From positions 434,001 through 498,000 of the forward strand of contig NZ_FNYV01000001.1 of assembly GCF_900109115.1 (NCBI RefSeq): a DNA stretch of 64,000 nt, given 5' to 3'. The notes beneath the pieces were generated by a model. It had not been told where the DNA came from and searched no databases. It saw only the letters and a list, made by a program, of their open reading frames with translations. How positions within the stretch are numbered: position 1 is the first letter of the stretch; every line of letters begins with the position of its first letter. This stretch comes from Micromonospora phaseoli (GTDB taxonomy: Bacteria; Actinomycetota; Actinomycetes; Mycobacteriales; Micromonosporaceae). A program made the position numbers and the translations under genes. This document shows positions 55,726 to 64,000 of this stretch, piece by piece.

Positions 55726-57429
55726 GTGGGTAGCGTGACCCCCGTGCGAAACCGGTGGCGGAGCCGCCTGAATCCGGGCAGAAGCTTCGAGAGGTGGCGT
55801 GACCTGCTGCTCTGGGCGGTGCTGGCGGCGCCGTTCGGGTACGTCGGTGCCACTCCGCCGTACTCCCGCGACGCCGTGGTGTCGCTGCTCATCGGCCTGG
55901 GCGGGGCCGGTGTCGCGGTCGCGGTCAGTCGACGGCTGCCGCTAGCCGCCCTGATCGTGGTGGTGCTCGGTACGCTGCTCGACGGAAACTTCGTCTTCGC
56001 CATCCCGGTGTTCAGCTATCTGGCCGGCCGACGCAGTCCGCGTACGCTGCCGGTGGCCGTGGTGTTCGCGGTGATCGCGGCCGGTGGCACGGTGCTCAAC
56101 CTCGGGCTGCTCGGTACCGGCATGGCCACCTGGTTCCTGCTCGCCACGGTGCTGCTCTTCGCGGGCGTTTTCCCCTGGCTGATCGGCAGGTACCGGCGGC
56201 AACAGACTGCTCTGGTCGACGCCGGTCGCCGCTACGAGCAGGCCCGCGCGCACGAGCGACAGGGGGAGGCGGAACGGATCCGGTTGCGTGAGCGGGCCCG
56301 GATCGCGCGGGAGATGCACGACTCGCTCGGGCACGCGCTGAGCCTGATCGCGCTGCGTGCCGCCGCGCTGGAACTCGCCGACGGCCTCGATCCCCGGCAC
56401 CGCGCCGCCGCCGGTGAGCTGCGGGCCAGTGTGGCCGAGGCGACCGAGCGGCTGCACGGAATCATCGGGGTGCTCCGTGAGGAGACCGCTGCGGTCACCA
56501 CCCGTCCCGCCGGGGAGGGCATCGCCGACCTGGTCGACGGCGCGCGGGAGGCCGGCATGGCGGTGCGGCTGGACCTGCGAGACATGCCGCCGAATCCGCG
56601 TCAGGTGCCGCCGGGCCGGTTGGACGTACCGCAGGCCCTGCCGGAGTTGACGGGGCACGCCGCGTACGGGCTGGTCCGCGAGGCGCTGACCAACGCCGCC
56701 CGGTACGCGCCCGGAGCCGAGGTGACGGTCAGCCTGGTCCGGCGAGTGGACGGCGTGGTGGTCGAGGTGGTGAACGGGTCGCCGCCGGCCGGTCCGCTGC
56801 CGGGACCGCCCGCCACCGGCTCCGGCCTGCTCGCCCTGGCCGAACGGGTCCGGCTCGCCGGTGGCTCGCTCAGTGCCGGGGCATGCCCGCAGGGCGGCTT
56901 CGCCGTCCGAGCCCGGCTACCCGTGCCGACCCCCACCGCTACTGACCATGACGCCGCAACGGTGGCCCGGCCCGACGTGACCGACCGGCCCGATATGGCT
57001 GACCGGCCCGATGTGGCCGACCGGCCCGACGTGGCTGACCGGCCCGATGTGGCTCCGGCCGGTGGCCTGGCCGGCTCGGGTGCTGCTGCCGGCGGCCAGC
57101 CGGTCGGCGCGGCAGCCCGCCGGCAGGTCCGGCGCAGCCTGCTGGTGGCGCTCGGCGCACCGGTCGGCCTCGCGCTGGCACTGTCGCTGATCTACTACCC
57201 GGTCGCCACCGTCGGCGCGGTGCTGGACCGGAGCACCTTCGAGCAACTGCCGGTGGGTGCGGCCCGGGGCGACCTGGCTGGCCTGCCGCCCCGGCAGGTC
57301 GACCGGCCCGCCGGGGCGCGGCCGGACTGCGAGTACTACACCGACGGCAACTTCCCGCTGGCCCAGCCGACGTGGCGGTTGTGCTTCGCCGACGGGCGGC
57401 TGGTCAGCAAGGAGCGGATGAACGAATGA
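55726..57429 (+). CDS. histidine kinase (NarL/DesK type) with C-terminal membrane extension
   Basis: A 567-residue sensor kinase (GTG 55726; GTG 55735 or 55744 also possible). Several N-terminal membrane helices, then the HisKA_3 motif RIAREMHDSLGHALSLIAL, N-box LVREALTNAARYAPG and G-box GSGLLALAERVRLAGGSL. After the ATPase domain comes a hexapeptide repeat (residues 416-443), another membrane helix LVALGAPVGLALALSLIYY and an outer tail with two Cys (RPDCEYYTDG, WRLCFADG). Couples by ATGA overlap to the response regulator gene. Confidence 0.9.
   Translation: MGSVTPVRNRWRSRLNPGRSFERWRDLLLWAVLAAPFGYVGATPPYSRDAVVSLLIGLGGAGVAVAVSRRLPLAALIVVVLGTLLDGNFVFAIPVFSYLAGRRSPRTLPVAVVFAVIAAGGTVLNLGLLGTGMATWFLLATVLLFAGVFPWLIGRYRRQQTALVDAGRRYEQARAHERQGEAERIRLRERARIAREMHDSLGHALSLIALRAAALELADGLDPRHRAAAGELRASVAEATERLHGIIGVLREETAAVTTRPAGEGIADLVDGAREAGMAVRLDLRDMPPNPRQVPPGRLDVPQALPELTGHAAYGLVREALTNAARYAPGAEVTVSLVRRVDGVVVEVVNGSPPAGPLPGPPATGSGLLALAERVRLAGGSLSAGACPQGGFAVRARLPVPTPTATDHDAATVARPDVTDRPDMADRPDVADRPDVADRPDVAPAGGLAGSGAAAGGQPVGAAARRQVRRSLLVALGAPVGLALALSLIYYPVATVGAVLDRSTFEQLPVGAARGDLAGLPPRQVDRPAGARPDCEYYTDGNFPLAQPTWRLCFADGRLVSKERMNE
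56971..57054 (+). repeat. 18-bp tandem repeat (4.7 copies) in the kinase gene
   Basis: Units CCCGAYRTGRCYGACCGG start at 56971, 56989, 57007, 57025 and a partial at 57043. They encode the hexapeptide PDVADR. In frame, so copy number can change without breaking the gene. Confidence 0.9.
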
Positions 57430-58103
57430 CGGGTATCCCGTTGGAGCCGGTACGGGTGCTGCTGGCCGACGACGAGGCGATGATCCGGGCAGGGGTCCGG
57501 GCGATCCTGGCCACCGACCCCGGCATCGAGGTCGTCGCCGAGGCCGGCGACGGCCGGACGGCCGTGGAACTGGTCCGTGCCCACCGGCCTCGGCTGGCCC
57601 TGCTGGACATCCGGATGCCGAAGCTGGACGGGCTCGCCGCTGCTGCCGAGATCCGCCGGTCGGTGCCGCAGACGGCCACCATCATGCTCACCACGTTCGG
57701 CGAGGACGACCAGGTGGCCCGGGCGCTGGGGCACGGGGCCAGCGGCTTCCTGCTCAAGTCCGGCGATCCGCGGGAACTGATCGCCGGGGTGCACGCGGTC
57801 GCTGGTGGCGGCGCGTACCTGTCCCCAACGGTGGCCCGCCGGGTGATCGAGCTGGGCGGCGACCGGGTCGCCCGCCGACCGCTGGCGCGGGACCGGCTGG
57901 TCGGGCTGACCAGCCGGGAACGGGAGGTGCTGGCGCTGGTCGGGGCGGGACTGTCCAACGCCGAGATCGCCCGCCGGCTGCATCTGGTCGAGGGCACCGT
58001 GAAGACCTACCTGACCAGCATCTTCACCCGGCTTGAGGTGCGTAACCGGGTGCAGGCGGCGATCCTCGCGTACGAGGCGGGGCTGGTCGAACCGGTCGAG
58101 TAG
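57426..58103 (+). CDS. response regulator, NarL/FixJ family
   Basis: A 225-residue regulator. Receiver: VLLADDEAMIRAGVRAIL, phospho-Asp in LALLDIRMPKLDGL, Lys in GFLLKSGDP. C-terminal LuxR-type helix-turn-helix: LTSREREVLALVGAGLSNAEIARRLHL and VKTYLTSIFTRL. Cognate to the upstream kinase. Likely binds TGAC-N4-GTCA at both the kinase and exporter promoters. Confidence 0.95.
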   Translation: MTGIPLEPVRVLLADDEAMIRAGVRAILATDPGIEVVAEAGDGRTAVELVRAHRPRLALLDIRMPKLDGLAAAAEIRRSVPQTATIMLTTFGEDDQVARALGHGASGFLLKSGDPRELIAGVHAVAGGGAYLSPTVARRVIELGGDRVARRPLARDRLVGLTSREREVLALVGAGLSNAEIARRLHLVEGTVKTYLTSIFTRLEVRNRVQAAILAYEAGLVEPVE

Positions 58104-58117
58104 GAACCAGCCCCGCC
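58076..58117. terminator. bidirectional terminator hairpin
   Basis: GGCGGGGCTGGT (58076-58087) pairs perfectly with ACCAGCCCCGCC (58106-58117). The left arm is inside the end of the response regulator gene; it lies between convergent regulator and exporter genes. Confidence 0.75.
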
Positions 58118-58124
58118 CGACCTC

Positions 58125-58873
58125 TCACGCGTCGCGTCTGCGCAGCGCCGCTCGCCCGCCCAGCAGCGCCACGGCGGCCCAGCCGGCGAGCAGCAGCAGC
58201 CCGACCGCCGGTGGGTACGGTTGCCCGTCGCCGGCCAGGAGGTGTTGCCCGGCCTCGCCCGGGAAGGCGTCGGCGATCCGGTGCAGCGCGGTGATGTCCG
58301 GCTCACGCAACGACAGCGGCACGATCATCAGCACCGCGAGGAGCACCGTCAACGTCAGCACCGCGCTGCGCAGCACGGCGCCGAGTCCGAGCGCGAGGAC
58401 ACCGATCAACGCCAGGTAGGTGGCCAGGGCGACGACGTCGCGGAGGGTGCCGGCCACCGGCGCGGCACCCCACTCACCGAGCACCAGCGAGGCGACCAGC
58501 GCGCCGACCGCGCCGAGCAGCAACCCGAGCACGAAGGTCACGGCCGCCGCCACCGCCGCCTTGGCCAGCAGTACGCGACCCCGCGACGGCGTGCACTGCA
58601 GGGTGGTGCGGATCGTCCCGGTGGTGAACTCGCTGGTGATCATGAGTAGGCCGAGGGCCAGTACGGCGTACTGGACCAGCTCCAGCGAATCGATCAGGAC
58701 GCTGCCCAGCGGGACCACCCCGGCGTCGTCGCTCGGATCGTCGTTGGTGTTGCCGTTGGCGACGTAGATCGCCAGCTGTCCGGCGGTGGCGGCCATGAGC
58801 ACCACCGCGGCGAGCACCGTCCACCAGGTGGCGCGTACCGTCCGGAGCTTGGTCCACTCCGCGCGGATCGTGG

Positions 58874-58877
<4 letters not shown>
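58125..58877 (-). CDS. ABC-2 type transporter permease
   Basis: A 250-residue membrane protein from ATG 58877. Starts MTTIRAEWTKLRTVRATWW, typical of ABC-2 permeases, with about six helices (for example LAVLMIVPLSL; AVGLLLLAGWAAVALLGG) and LGLLMITSEFTTGTIRTTL. Overlaps the ATPase gene by four bases. Substrate unknown. Confidence 0.9.
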
Positions 58878-59803
<926 letters not shown>

Positions 59804-59862
59804 GTCCGGACGGTAGGTCCGCGACGGCTCGGCCCGCCGTGCCCGAAAGGCACCACCCGGCA

Positions 59863-59875
59863 CTGACTTTCGTCA
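59863..59875 (-). promoter_or_regulatory. operator candidate CTGACTTTCGTCA upstream of the ABC exporter
   Basis: Identical on the plus strand to 55693-55705. It lies 60-72 bases before the ABC ATPase start, in the promoter region, and just after the P450 stop. Confidence 0.65.
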
Positions 59876-59888
59876 ACTCACGCCTTGT

Positions 59889-61082
59889 TCAGCGGCGGAC
59901 AACGAAGGTGTCGGGCATCCGGAAGGTGAGATTGTCGGGATAGTGGGGCGGGCGAACCACGCGTACCCCGCTCAGCAGCGGTGCGGCCGCGGTCACCAGC
60001 GTGGCGGCTTCCATCCGGGCGAGTTGGTCGCCGACGCAGCGGTGTACGCCCGCCCCGAAGGCCAGGTGCCGGCGCGACCCACGCTGCCCTGGGCGGAGTT
60101 CGTCCGGCGACTGCACGACCGCCGGGTCCCGTCCGGCTCGGGCCAGCCACAGCACCACACTGGTGCCCGCCGGCACCGCGATCCCGCCCAGCGTGGTGTC
60201 GACGGCGGCGACCCGCCGCCAGGTGACGATCGGTGGTTCGAGTCGCAGCCCCTCCTCGACCACATCGCCGACGTTCACCGAGCCGTCACGCAGCCCGGCC
60301 AGGACGGCCGGTTCCCCGGTGAGCCGGTGCAGCAGCAGGGTGAGGAACTGCGAGGTGGTCTCCTGGCCGGCAACCAGCAGGAAGAACAGCGCGCCGACCA
60401 GCACGTCGGGCGGGTGGCCGGCGGCCCGTAGCTCCCCGGCCAGCCCGCCGCCGGTGGCCGCGAACTCCCGCAGCACCTGGTGGAAGTGGCCCACCTCGGC
60501 GGCGAGGACCTGCTGCCGGTCGGCGTCCAGCGGTGCCCAGAACAGCTCCAGCGCCGCGCGGGCGAACTGCTTGACCGCCGTCACCGGGGCGTCGGGCAGC
60601 TCGACCAGCCGGGCCAGCACCAGCAGCGGCAGGTCGGCGGCGAGGTCGGCGTGCAGGTCCACCGGCGTACCCCGGTCCAGGGCGGCGGTCAGCTCGCTCA
60701 CCCGCTGCCGGACCAGCCCGGCCAACCAGTCCCGCTGGGCGGCCACCCGCGTGGGGTGTAGGGCATCGGCGACCAGCGCGCGGATGCCGGGATGGGTGGC
60801 GTCGCCGTTGTTGGCCAGCGTCGGTGGCAACCGGAAGCGGTGGGCGGCGAGCACCCGCAGCGCGGCCACCGGCATCGGGGTGATCGCGTCCAGGGCGTTG
60901 TCCGGCCGGAACGTCGCGGCATCGGTGAGCACCTGGCGGACCAGCGCGTGCCGGGTCACCAGCAGGTGTTCGACGCCCACCTGGTCGGCGACGCGGGCCA
61001 CGTCGGGCCACCGGAGCATGTCGCTACCGGCCCCGGCACCCTCGGTGGCCTGCGGGGCCTGCTCCCAGCTGCGGAACAGCAC
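59889..61082 (-). CDS. cytochrome P450
   Basis: A 397-residue P450, starting at GTG 61082. I-helix: LLVAGQETTSQFL; K-helix ExxR: VVEEGLRLEPP; haem Cys: HLAFGAGVHRCVGDQLARME. No ferredoxin gene adjoins, so redox partners come from elsewhere. The methyltransferase gene ends nine bases upstream; the pair probably forms a small tailoring operon. Substrate unknown. Confidence 0.94.
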   Translation of the reverse strand: MLFRSWEQAPQATEGAGAGSDMLRWPDVARVADQVGVEHLLVTRHALVRQVLTDAATFRPDNALDAITPMPVAALRVLAAHRFRLPPTLANNGDATHPGIRALVADALHPTRVAAQRDWLAGLVRQRVSELTAALDRGTPVDLHADLAADLPLLVLARLVELPDAPVTAVKQFARAALELFWAPLDADRQQVLAAEVGHFHQVLREFAATGGGLAGELRAAGHPPDVLVGALFFLLVAGQETTSQFLTLLLHRLTGEPAVLAGLRDGSVNVGDVVEEGLRLEPPIVTWRRVAAVDTTLGGIAVPAGTSVVLWLARAGRDPAVVQSPDELRPGQRGSRRHLAFGAGVHRCVGDQLARMEAATLVTAAAPLLSGVRVVRPPHYPDNLTFRMPDTFVVRR

Positions 61083-61091
61083 GGCGTCACG

Positions 61092-61781
61092 CTAGCCGTC
61101 CGACTTCGGCCGGCCCGCGCGCAGCTGCCACACCGTGGTGCGCTTCACCCGTACGCTCTCCAGCGCCTCGCTGACCGGCACCTCGTAGCGGGCGAGTTCG
61201 TCGAAGCGGTCCCGGGGCAGGAAGGCCCGTCCCGGGTCGCCGACCAGCACCGAGGCACCGGACCGGGCGGCGCGCAGCAGGAACCGCAGTACCCGGTTGG
61301 CCATCGCCGCGCTGTAGAACACGTCACCGGCGAGGACCACCTCGGCGTCTCCCGCGTCGCCGTCGAGGATGTCGCCGAGTTCGGCGTCGACGCGTACCCC
61401 GTTGGCCTCGGCGTTGAGGGTGACCGCCGCGACGGCCAGCTCGTCGACCTCCACGGCGCGGACGTGGGCCGCGCCGGCCCGGGCGGCGGCGATGGCCACC
61501 AGGCCGGAGCCCGAGGCCAGGTCGAGCACCCGGCGGCCGGCGACCACCTGCGGATGGTCGGTGACATGGCGGGCGAGGCCCTGACCGCCGGCCCAGGCGA
61601 AGGCCCAGAACGGTGGCGGCCGGTCGCTGCGGAACTCGCCCTCGGTCAGCTCCCACAGGCCGATCGGCTCGTCCGCCTGGTGCAGCCGCACCTCGGGTAC
61701 GAAGGCGACGGGCGCCAGCCGGGCGTGCAGTCGGACAAAGGCAGCGGAGAGCGCGGACACCGGCTGATTGTGCACCGTCAC
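61092..61781 (-). CDS. class I SAM-dependent methyltransferase (nicotinamide/lysine N-methylase-like)
   Basis: About 229 residues from GTG 61781. Seen: FWAFAWAGGQGLARHV, motif I RRVLDLASGSGLVAIAAARAGAAHV, VEVDELAVAAVTLNAEANGV and EVVLAGDVFYSAAMA. This resembles the Nnt1/METTL18-type N-methyltransferases. No strong ribosome site supports the chosen start. Translationally close to the P450. Confidence 0.82.
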   Translation of the reverse strand: MTVHNQPVSALSAAFVRLHARLAPVAFVPEVRLHQADEPIGLWELTEGEFRSDRPPPFWAFAWAGGQGLARHVTDHPQVVAGRRVLDLASGSGLVAIAAARAGAAHVRAVEVDELAVAAVTLNAEANGVRVDAELGDILDGDAGDAEVVLAGDVFYSAAMANRVLRFLLRAARSGASVLVGDPGRAFLPRDRFDELARYEVPVSEALESVRVKRTTVWQLRAGRPKSDG

Positions 61782-61936
61782 CCGGGACGGCGTGTCGCGG
61801 GTTGTTGGTAGTCGGTTCAATACCGTGCGTGAAATCGGGCATCTTGCTTCACGGTCCGTGCCAACACGCCCGTCTACCGGGTGGCCTTGCGCGCTCCTAG
61901 CGTTGCGAATGGAGGCAACCAACGGGAGGACTGATC

Positions 61937-62851
61937 GTGAAGAGGCTGTGGCGGAACGCGCTACGGATCGGAGTGGTACTGGCATGTCTCACCGGGGTGG
62001 ACGTCGCCATGGCCGCGCCGGCGCAGGCGGCGTTCGCCACCGAACTCGGCGGCCTGCCGGACCAGTTCACCGCCGGCGGGCGGGTGGAGACGGTCTCCGC
62101 CGTGGTGTCCCGCACGGATCAGGGTGGCTGCATCAAGGTTCGCTGGTCGATGGTGATGAGCGTGCGGGGGCTGCGGCTGGACCAGGTGCGGGTGGACCGG
62201 ATCGAGGAGACCGGTTCGTTCCCGGTGGAGGTGCGGACCGAGGGTGCCGCGGCGCGGCTGACCGACCGTGAGTTGGATCCGGGCACGCTCTGTCCGGGCC
62301 GGACGGTCACCGCCCAGTACCGGATCGCGTTCGCCGGTGACGTCGACCAGGGCCGGGTCAGCCTGGCCGCCGAGGCGTACGACCAGAACCTGCAGCTGCT
62401 GTCCCGCCAGACGGCGACCCGCGAGGTGGTCGGTCGCGGCGGTGCGGCCCGTCCCACGACCGCGGCGCCGACCCCGTCGTCGGTGCCGACGGTCGACCCG
62501 ACCGATGAGCCGGTCGAGGTGCCGACGGTGGATCCGGCCGAGGAGGAGAGCGGCTCCGCCGACGACGTGGCGGCGGCCGGTGGCGCGGCCGACCCGCCGG
62601 ACGCGGGCGCGGCCGGCAACCAGGTGTCCCGCAACGGCGGGATCGGCCTCACCGAGGCCGCCTTCCTGCTCGGTGGTCTGCTGTTGTTCCTCGGGGTCGG
62701 CCTGCTGCTGCGGTTGCGGCAGCTGACCCGGGAACCCGAGCCGGTGGTCGACGGCGTCGGTGTCGCCGCCACCGCCGGTCGCTGGGAGCGCCAACCCGGC
62801 GCGCGGAGCCGGTGGCGGACGGTGCCCCGGGACGGCGGCTACCTCAGTTGA
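61937..62851 (+). CDS. secreted, membrane-anchored protein of unknown function
   Basis: A 304-residue protein; GTG 61937 behind GGGAGGA. Signal peptide 1-31 (ends AQA), an outer beta-rich domain (VETVSAVVSRTDQGGCIKVRW ... CPGRTVTAQYRIAFAG) with two Cys, a Thr/Pro/acidic stalk (about 165-230), and a C-terminal membrane helix AAFLLGGLLLFLGVGLLLRL followed by a basic cytosolic tail. No LPXTG motif. A cell-surface protein of unknown role. Confidence 0.78.
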   Translation: MKRLWRNALRIGVVLACLTGVDVAMAAPAQAAFATELGGLPDQFTAGGRVETVSAVVSRTDQGGCIKVRWSMVMSVRGLRLDQVRVDRIEETGSFPVEVRTEGAAARLTDRELDPGTLCPGRTVTAQYRIAFAGDVDQGRVSLAAEAYDQNLQLLSRQTATREVVGRGGAARPTTAAPTPSSVPTVDPTDEPVEVPTVDPAEEESGSADDVAAAGGAADPPDAGAAGNQVSRNGGIGLTEAAFLLGGLLLFLGVGLLLRLRQLTREPEPVVDGVGVAATAGRWERQPGARSRWRTVPRDGGYLS

Positions 62852-62932
62852 CATCGGCCCCGGCGGAGCGGTCGGCTGCGGCCGTCCCGCCGGGGCCTCC
62901 GTCAGGACGGCAATGGTCGCCGGTCGGGACGG

Positions 62933-63508
62933 TCATGGGGCCCAGTCGGGGTCGCGGCCGAAGGCGGCGATGAGCCGGTCCTGCTCGCCGGCCCCGGCGG
63001 ACACTTCGGTCTCGGGTTCGACCAGCCCGTCGCGCTGGTAGTCGGTGACGTGGCGGGAGAACCAGCGGGCGGCCAGGGAGACCGCGTCGGCGTCCATCAC
63101 GGGGTCCACACCGATCGCCACGGCCAGGTCCCAACCGTGCACGAGGTGCTCGGCCAGCAGCTGGTGCAGGTACTCCTCGGCGGGGGTGTCACCGGCCGAC
63201 AGGTGCACGGTCCGGGCCAGGGCACCGGGGTGGGCGGCGGCCAGCTCGGCCTGCGCCGCGGCGTCACGGGCGGCCTCGACCGGGTCGGCACCGAGCTGGT
63301 CGCCGTCGTACCGGTCGCCGACCTGCTCTATGGTGCGTCCGGCGAGCAGCGGCACACTCCAGCGCTCCTCGCTGACCACGTGATCGACCACCGTGCGCAC
63401 GTCCCAGCCGGGGCAGGGGGTGGGGGCCGACCACTGGGCAGGGCTGACCTGTTCCACCCGGTCGATGAACTCGGCCAGGCTGCGGCGGTACGTCTCCAGC
63501 AGCTCCAT
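62933..63508 (-). CDS. TIGR03086 / maleylpyruvate isomerase-like (DinB-fold) protein
   Basis: A 191-residue DinB-fold protein. Seen: PTPCPGWDVRTVVDHVVSEE and QLLAEHLVHGWDLAVAIG, the His pattern that binds a divalent metal. Actinobacterial relatives use mycothiol, but no substrate is known. Stands between the membrane protein and a TetR gene, same strand as the latter. Confidence 0.85.
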   Translation of the reverse strand: MELLETYRRSLAEFIDRVEQVSPAQWSAPTPCPGWDVRTVVDHVVSEERWSVPLLAGRTIEQVGDRYDGDQLGADPVEAARDAAAQAELAAAHPGALARTVHLSAGDTPAEEYLHQLLAEHLVHGWDLAVAIGVDPVMDADAVSLAARWFSRHVTDYQRDGLVEPETEVSAGAGEQDRLIAAFGRDPDWAP

Positions 63509-63589
63509 GCCGCCATTGTTGCCGTCAGCGGAGCGGTCGGCGGCCGGTTCGGCCCATCGGGACAGGCCCTGCCGGATCCGGGCGGTGGG

Positions 63590-64000
63590 CTACTCCAGCT
63601 GGGCGGGTTCGAGCCCCAGTTCGCGCGCGGTCACCAGGCGCACCCAGTCGGTGAACTGTCGGCGGGAGATGACCCGGTCGTGCACCGCGAGCTGCACCGC
63701 CAGGCCGTCCATCACGGCGCTGATCCGCCAGGCCGCGCCGGCCGGATCGGCGCAGTCGAAGATGCCCTCGCGGACCCCGTCGGAGATCACCGTGGCGAGA
63801 TCCTGCCGCCAGCGCAGGTCGAGCTTGCGGGAGACCTTCTCCAACTCGGGGGTGCGCAACGACTCCGACCAGCCGTCGATCCACATCGACCAGGAGGTGG
63901 GTCGCCCGGCCGGGGTGTAGAGGCGCAGGATCCGCCGGAGCTTGGTCAGGGGCGGGGCGTTGGAACGGGTCACCGCGTCGAGGCGGGCAAGGTCCTGCTC
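63590..64000 (-). CDS. TetR family regulator, C-terminal part (N-terminus outside window)
   Basis: 137 codons are visible; the frame remains open to 64000, so the DNA-binding domain lies beyond the edge. The visible part has SWSMWIDGWSESLRTPELEKV, LATVISDGVREGIFDCADP and AAWRISAVMDGLAVQLAVH, as in BetI/AcrR-type ligand-binding domains. Confidence 0.85.
   Translation of the reverse strand, partial: EQDLARLDAVTRSNAPPLTKLRRILRLYTPAGRPTSWSMWIDGWSESLRTPELEKVSRKLDLRWRQDLATVISDGVREGIFDCADPAGAAWRISAVMDGLAVQLAVHDRVISRRQFTDWVRLVTARELGLEPAQLE

Noticed and set aside
56971..57054. Tandem repeat considered as a CRISPR array
   Set aside because: Units are 18 bases, contiguous without spacers, and in frame inside a kinase gene.

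Overview
The window is very GC-rich, densely coded DNA from a filamentous actinomycete, most likely Micromonospora or a close relative in the Micromonosporaceae. The evidence is the actinobacterial coproporphyrin-dependent haem enzymes, a Scr1/DUF397 regulator pair, an ACT-GNAT acetyltransferase architecture known from Micromonospora, CebR-type cellulose-utilisation control, and short intergenic hairpin repeats (GTTAACAGGGGGCC-type and GATC..GTTT.CGTC-type). I see no rRNA, tRNA, CRISPR array, transposase or prophage gene. The window looks like ordinary chromosome with accessory patches.

Layout. 1-3.2 kb: 3' part of a thiolase gene, RNase D and a DUF3000 protein. 3.5-6.7 kb: a tight haem operon, hemE-cgoX-chdC. 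6.9-11.9 kb: a polysaccharide-oxidation patch with two tandem AA10-CBM2 LPMOs, then an AA10-CBM5/12 LPMO overlapping a DUF305 lipoprotein gene. 11.9-24 kb: mixed maintenance genes (msrB, a LigD-type polymerase, a DNA ligase, an AlkA-type glycosylase, an ECF sigma/anti-sigma pair, lipoproteins, small regulators). 24.0-31.3 kb: a five-gene operon reading herA-sbcD-sbcC-nurA-SAM enzyme, the archaeal-style DNA end-resection set. 31.5-35.3 kb: a membrane alpha/beta-hydrolase, a RibD-like reductase and a pRiA4b-type protein. 35.3-41.3 kb: the cellobiose locus cebE-cebF-cebG-bglC-cebR with paired CebR operators. 41.4-47.4 kb: acyl-CoA dehydrogenase plus phosphotransferase, two ACT-domain proteins and an orphan paaN-type aldehyde dehydrogenase. 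47.7-50.7 kb: a large secreted GH9 cellulase with its own CebR-like operator. 50.8-51.9 kb: a DUF559 gene bracketed by two near-identical hairpins. 51.9-55.7 kb: biotin synthesis (bioB-bsaP divergent from bioF-bioD). 55.7-59.8 kb: a two-component system convergent with an ABC-2 exporter, sharing an operator-like 13-mer. 59.9-64 kb: cytochrome P450 with a methyltransferase, a secreted membrane-anchored protein, a DinB-like protein and part of a TetR regulator.

How it fits together. The GH9 cellulase, the cellulose- and chitin-type LPMOs and the Ceb transporter/beta-glucosidase form a complete attack, import and hydrolysis route for crystalline cellulose. Three CebR-like palindromes tie the transporter and the cellulase to one regulator. 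The points I would check first are the HerA-SbcD-SbcC-NurA operon with a methyltransferase-fold partner, the DUF305 lipoprotein translationally linked to a copper enzyme, the Scr1 regulator with roughly 45-50 residues missing across its helix-turn-helix, and the hairpin-bracketed DUF559 gene.
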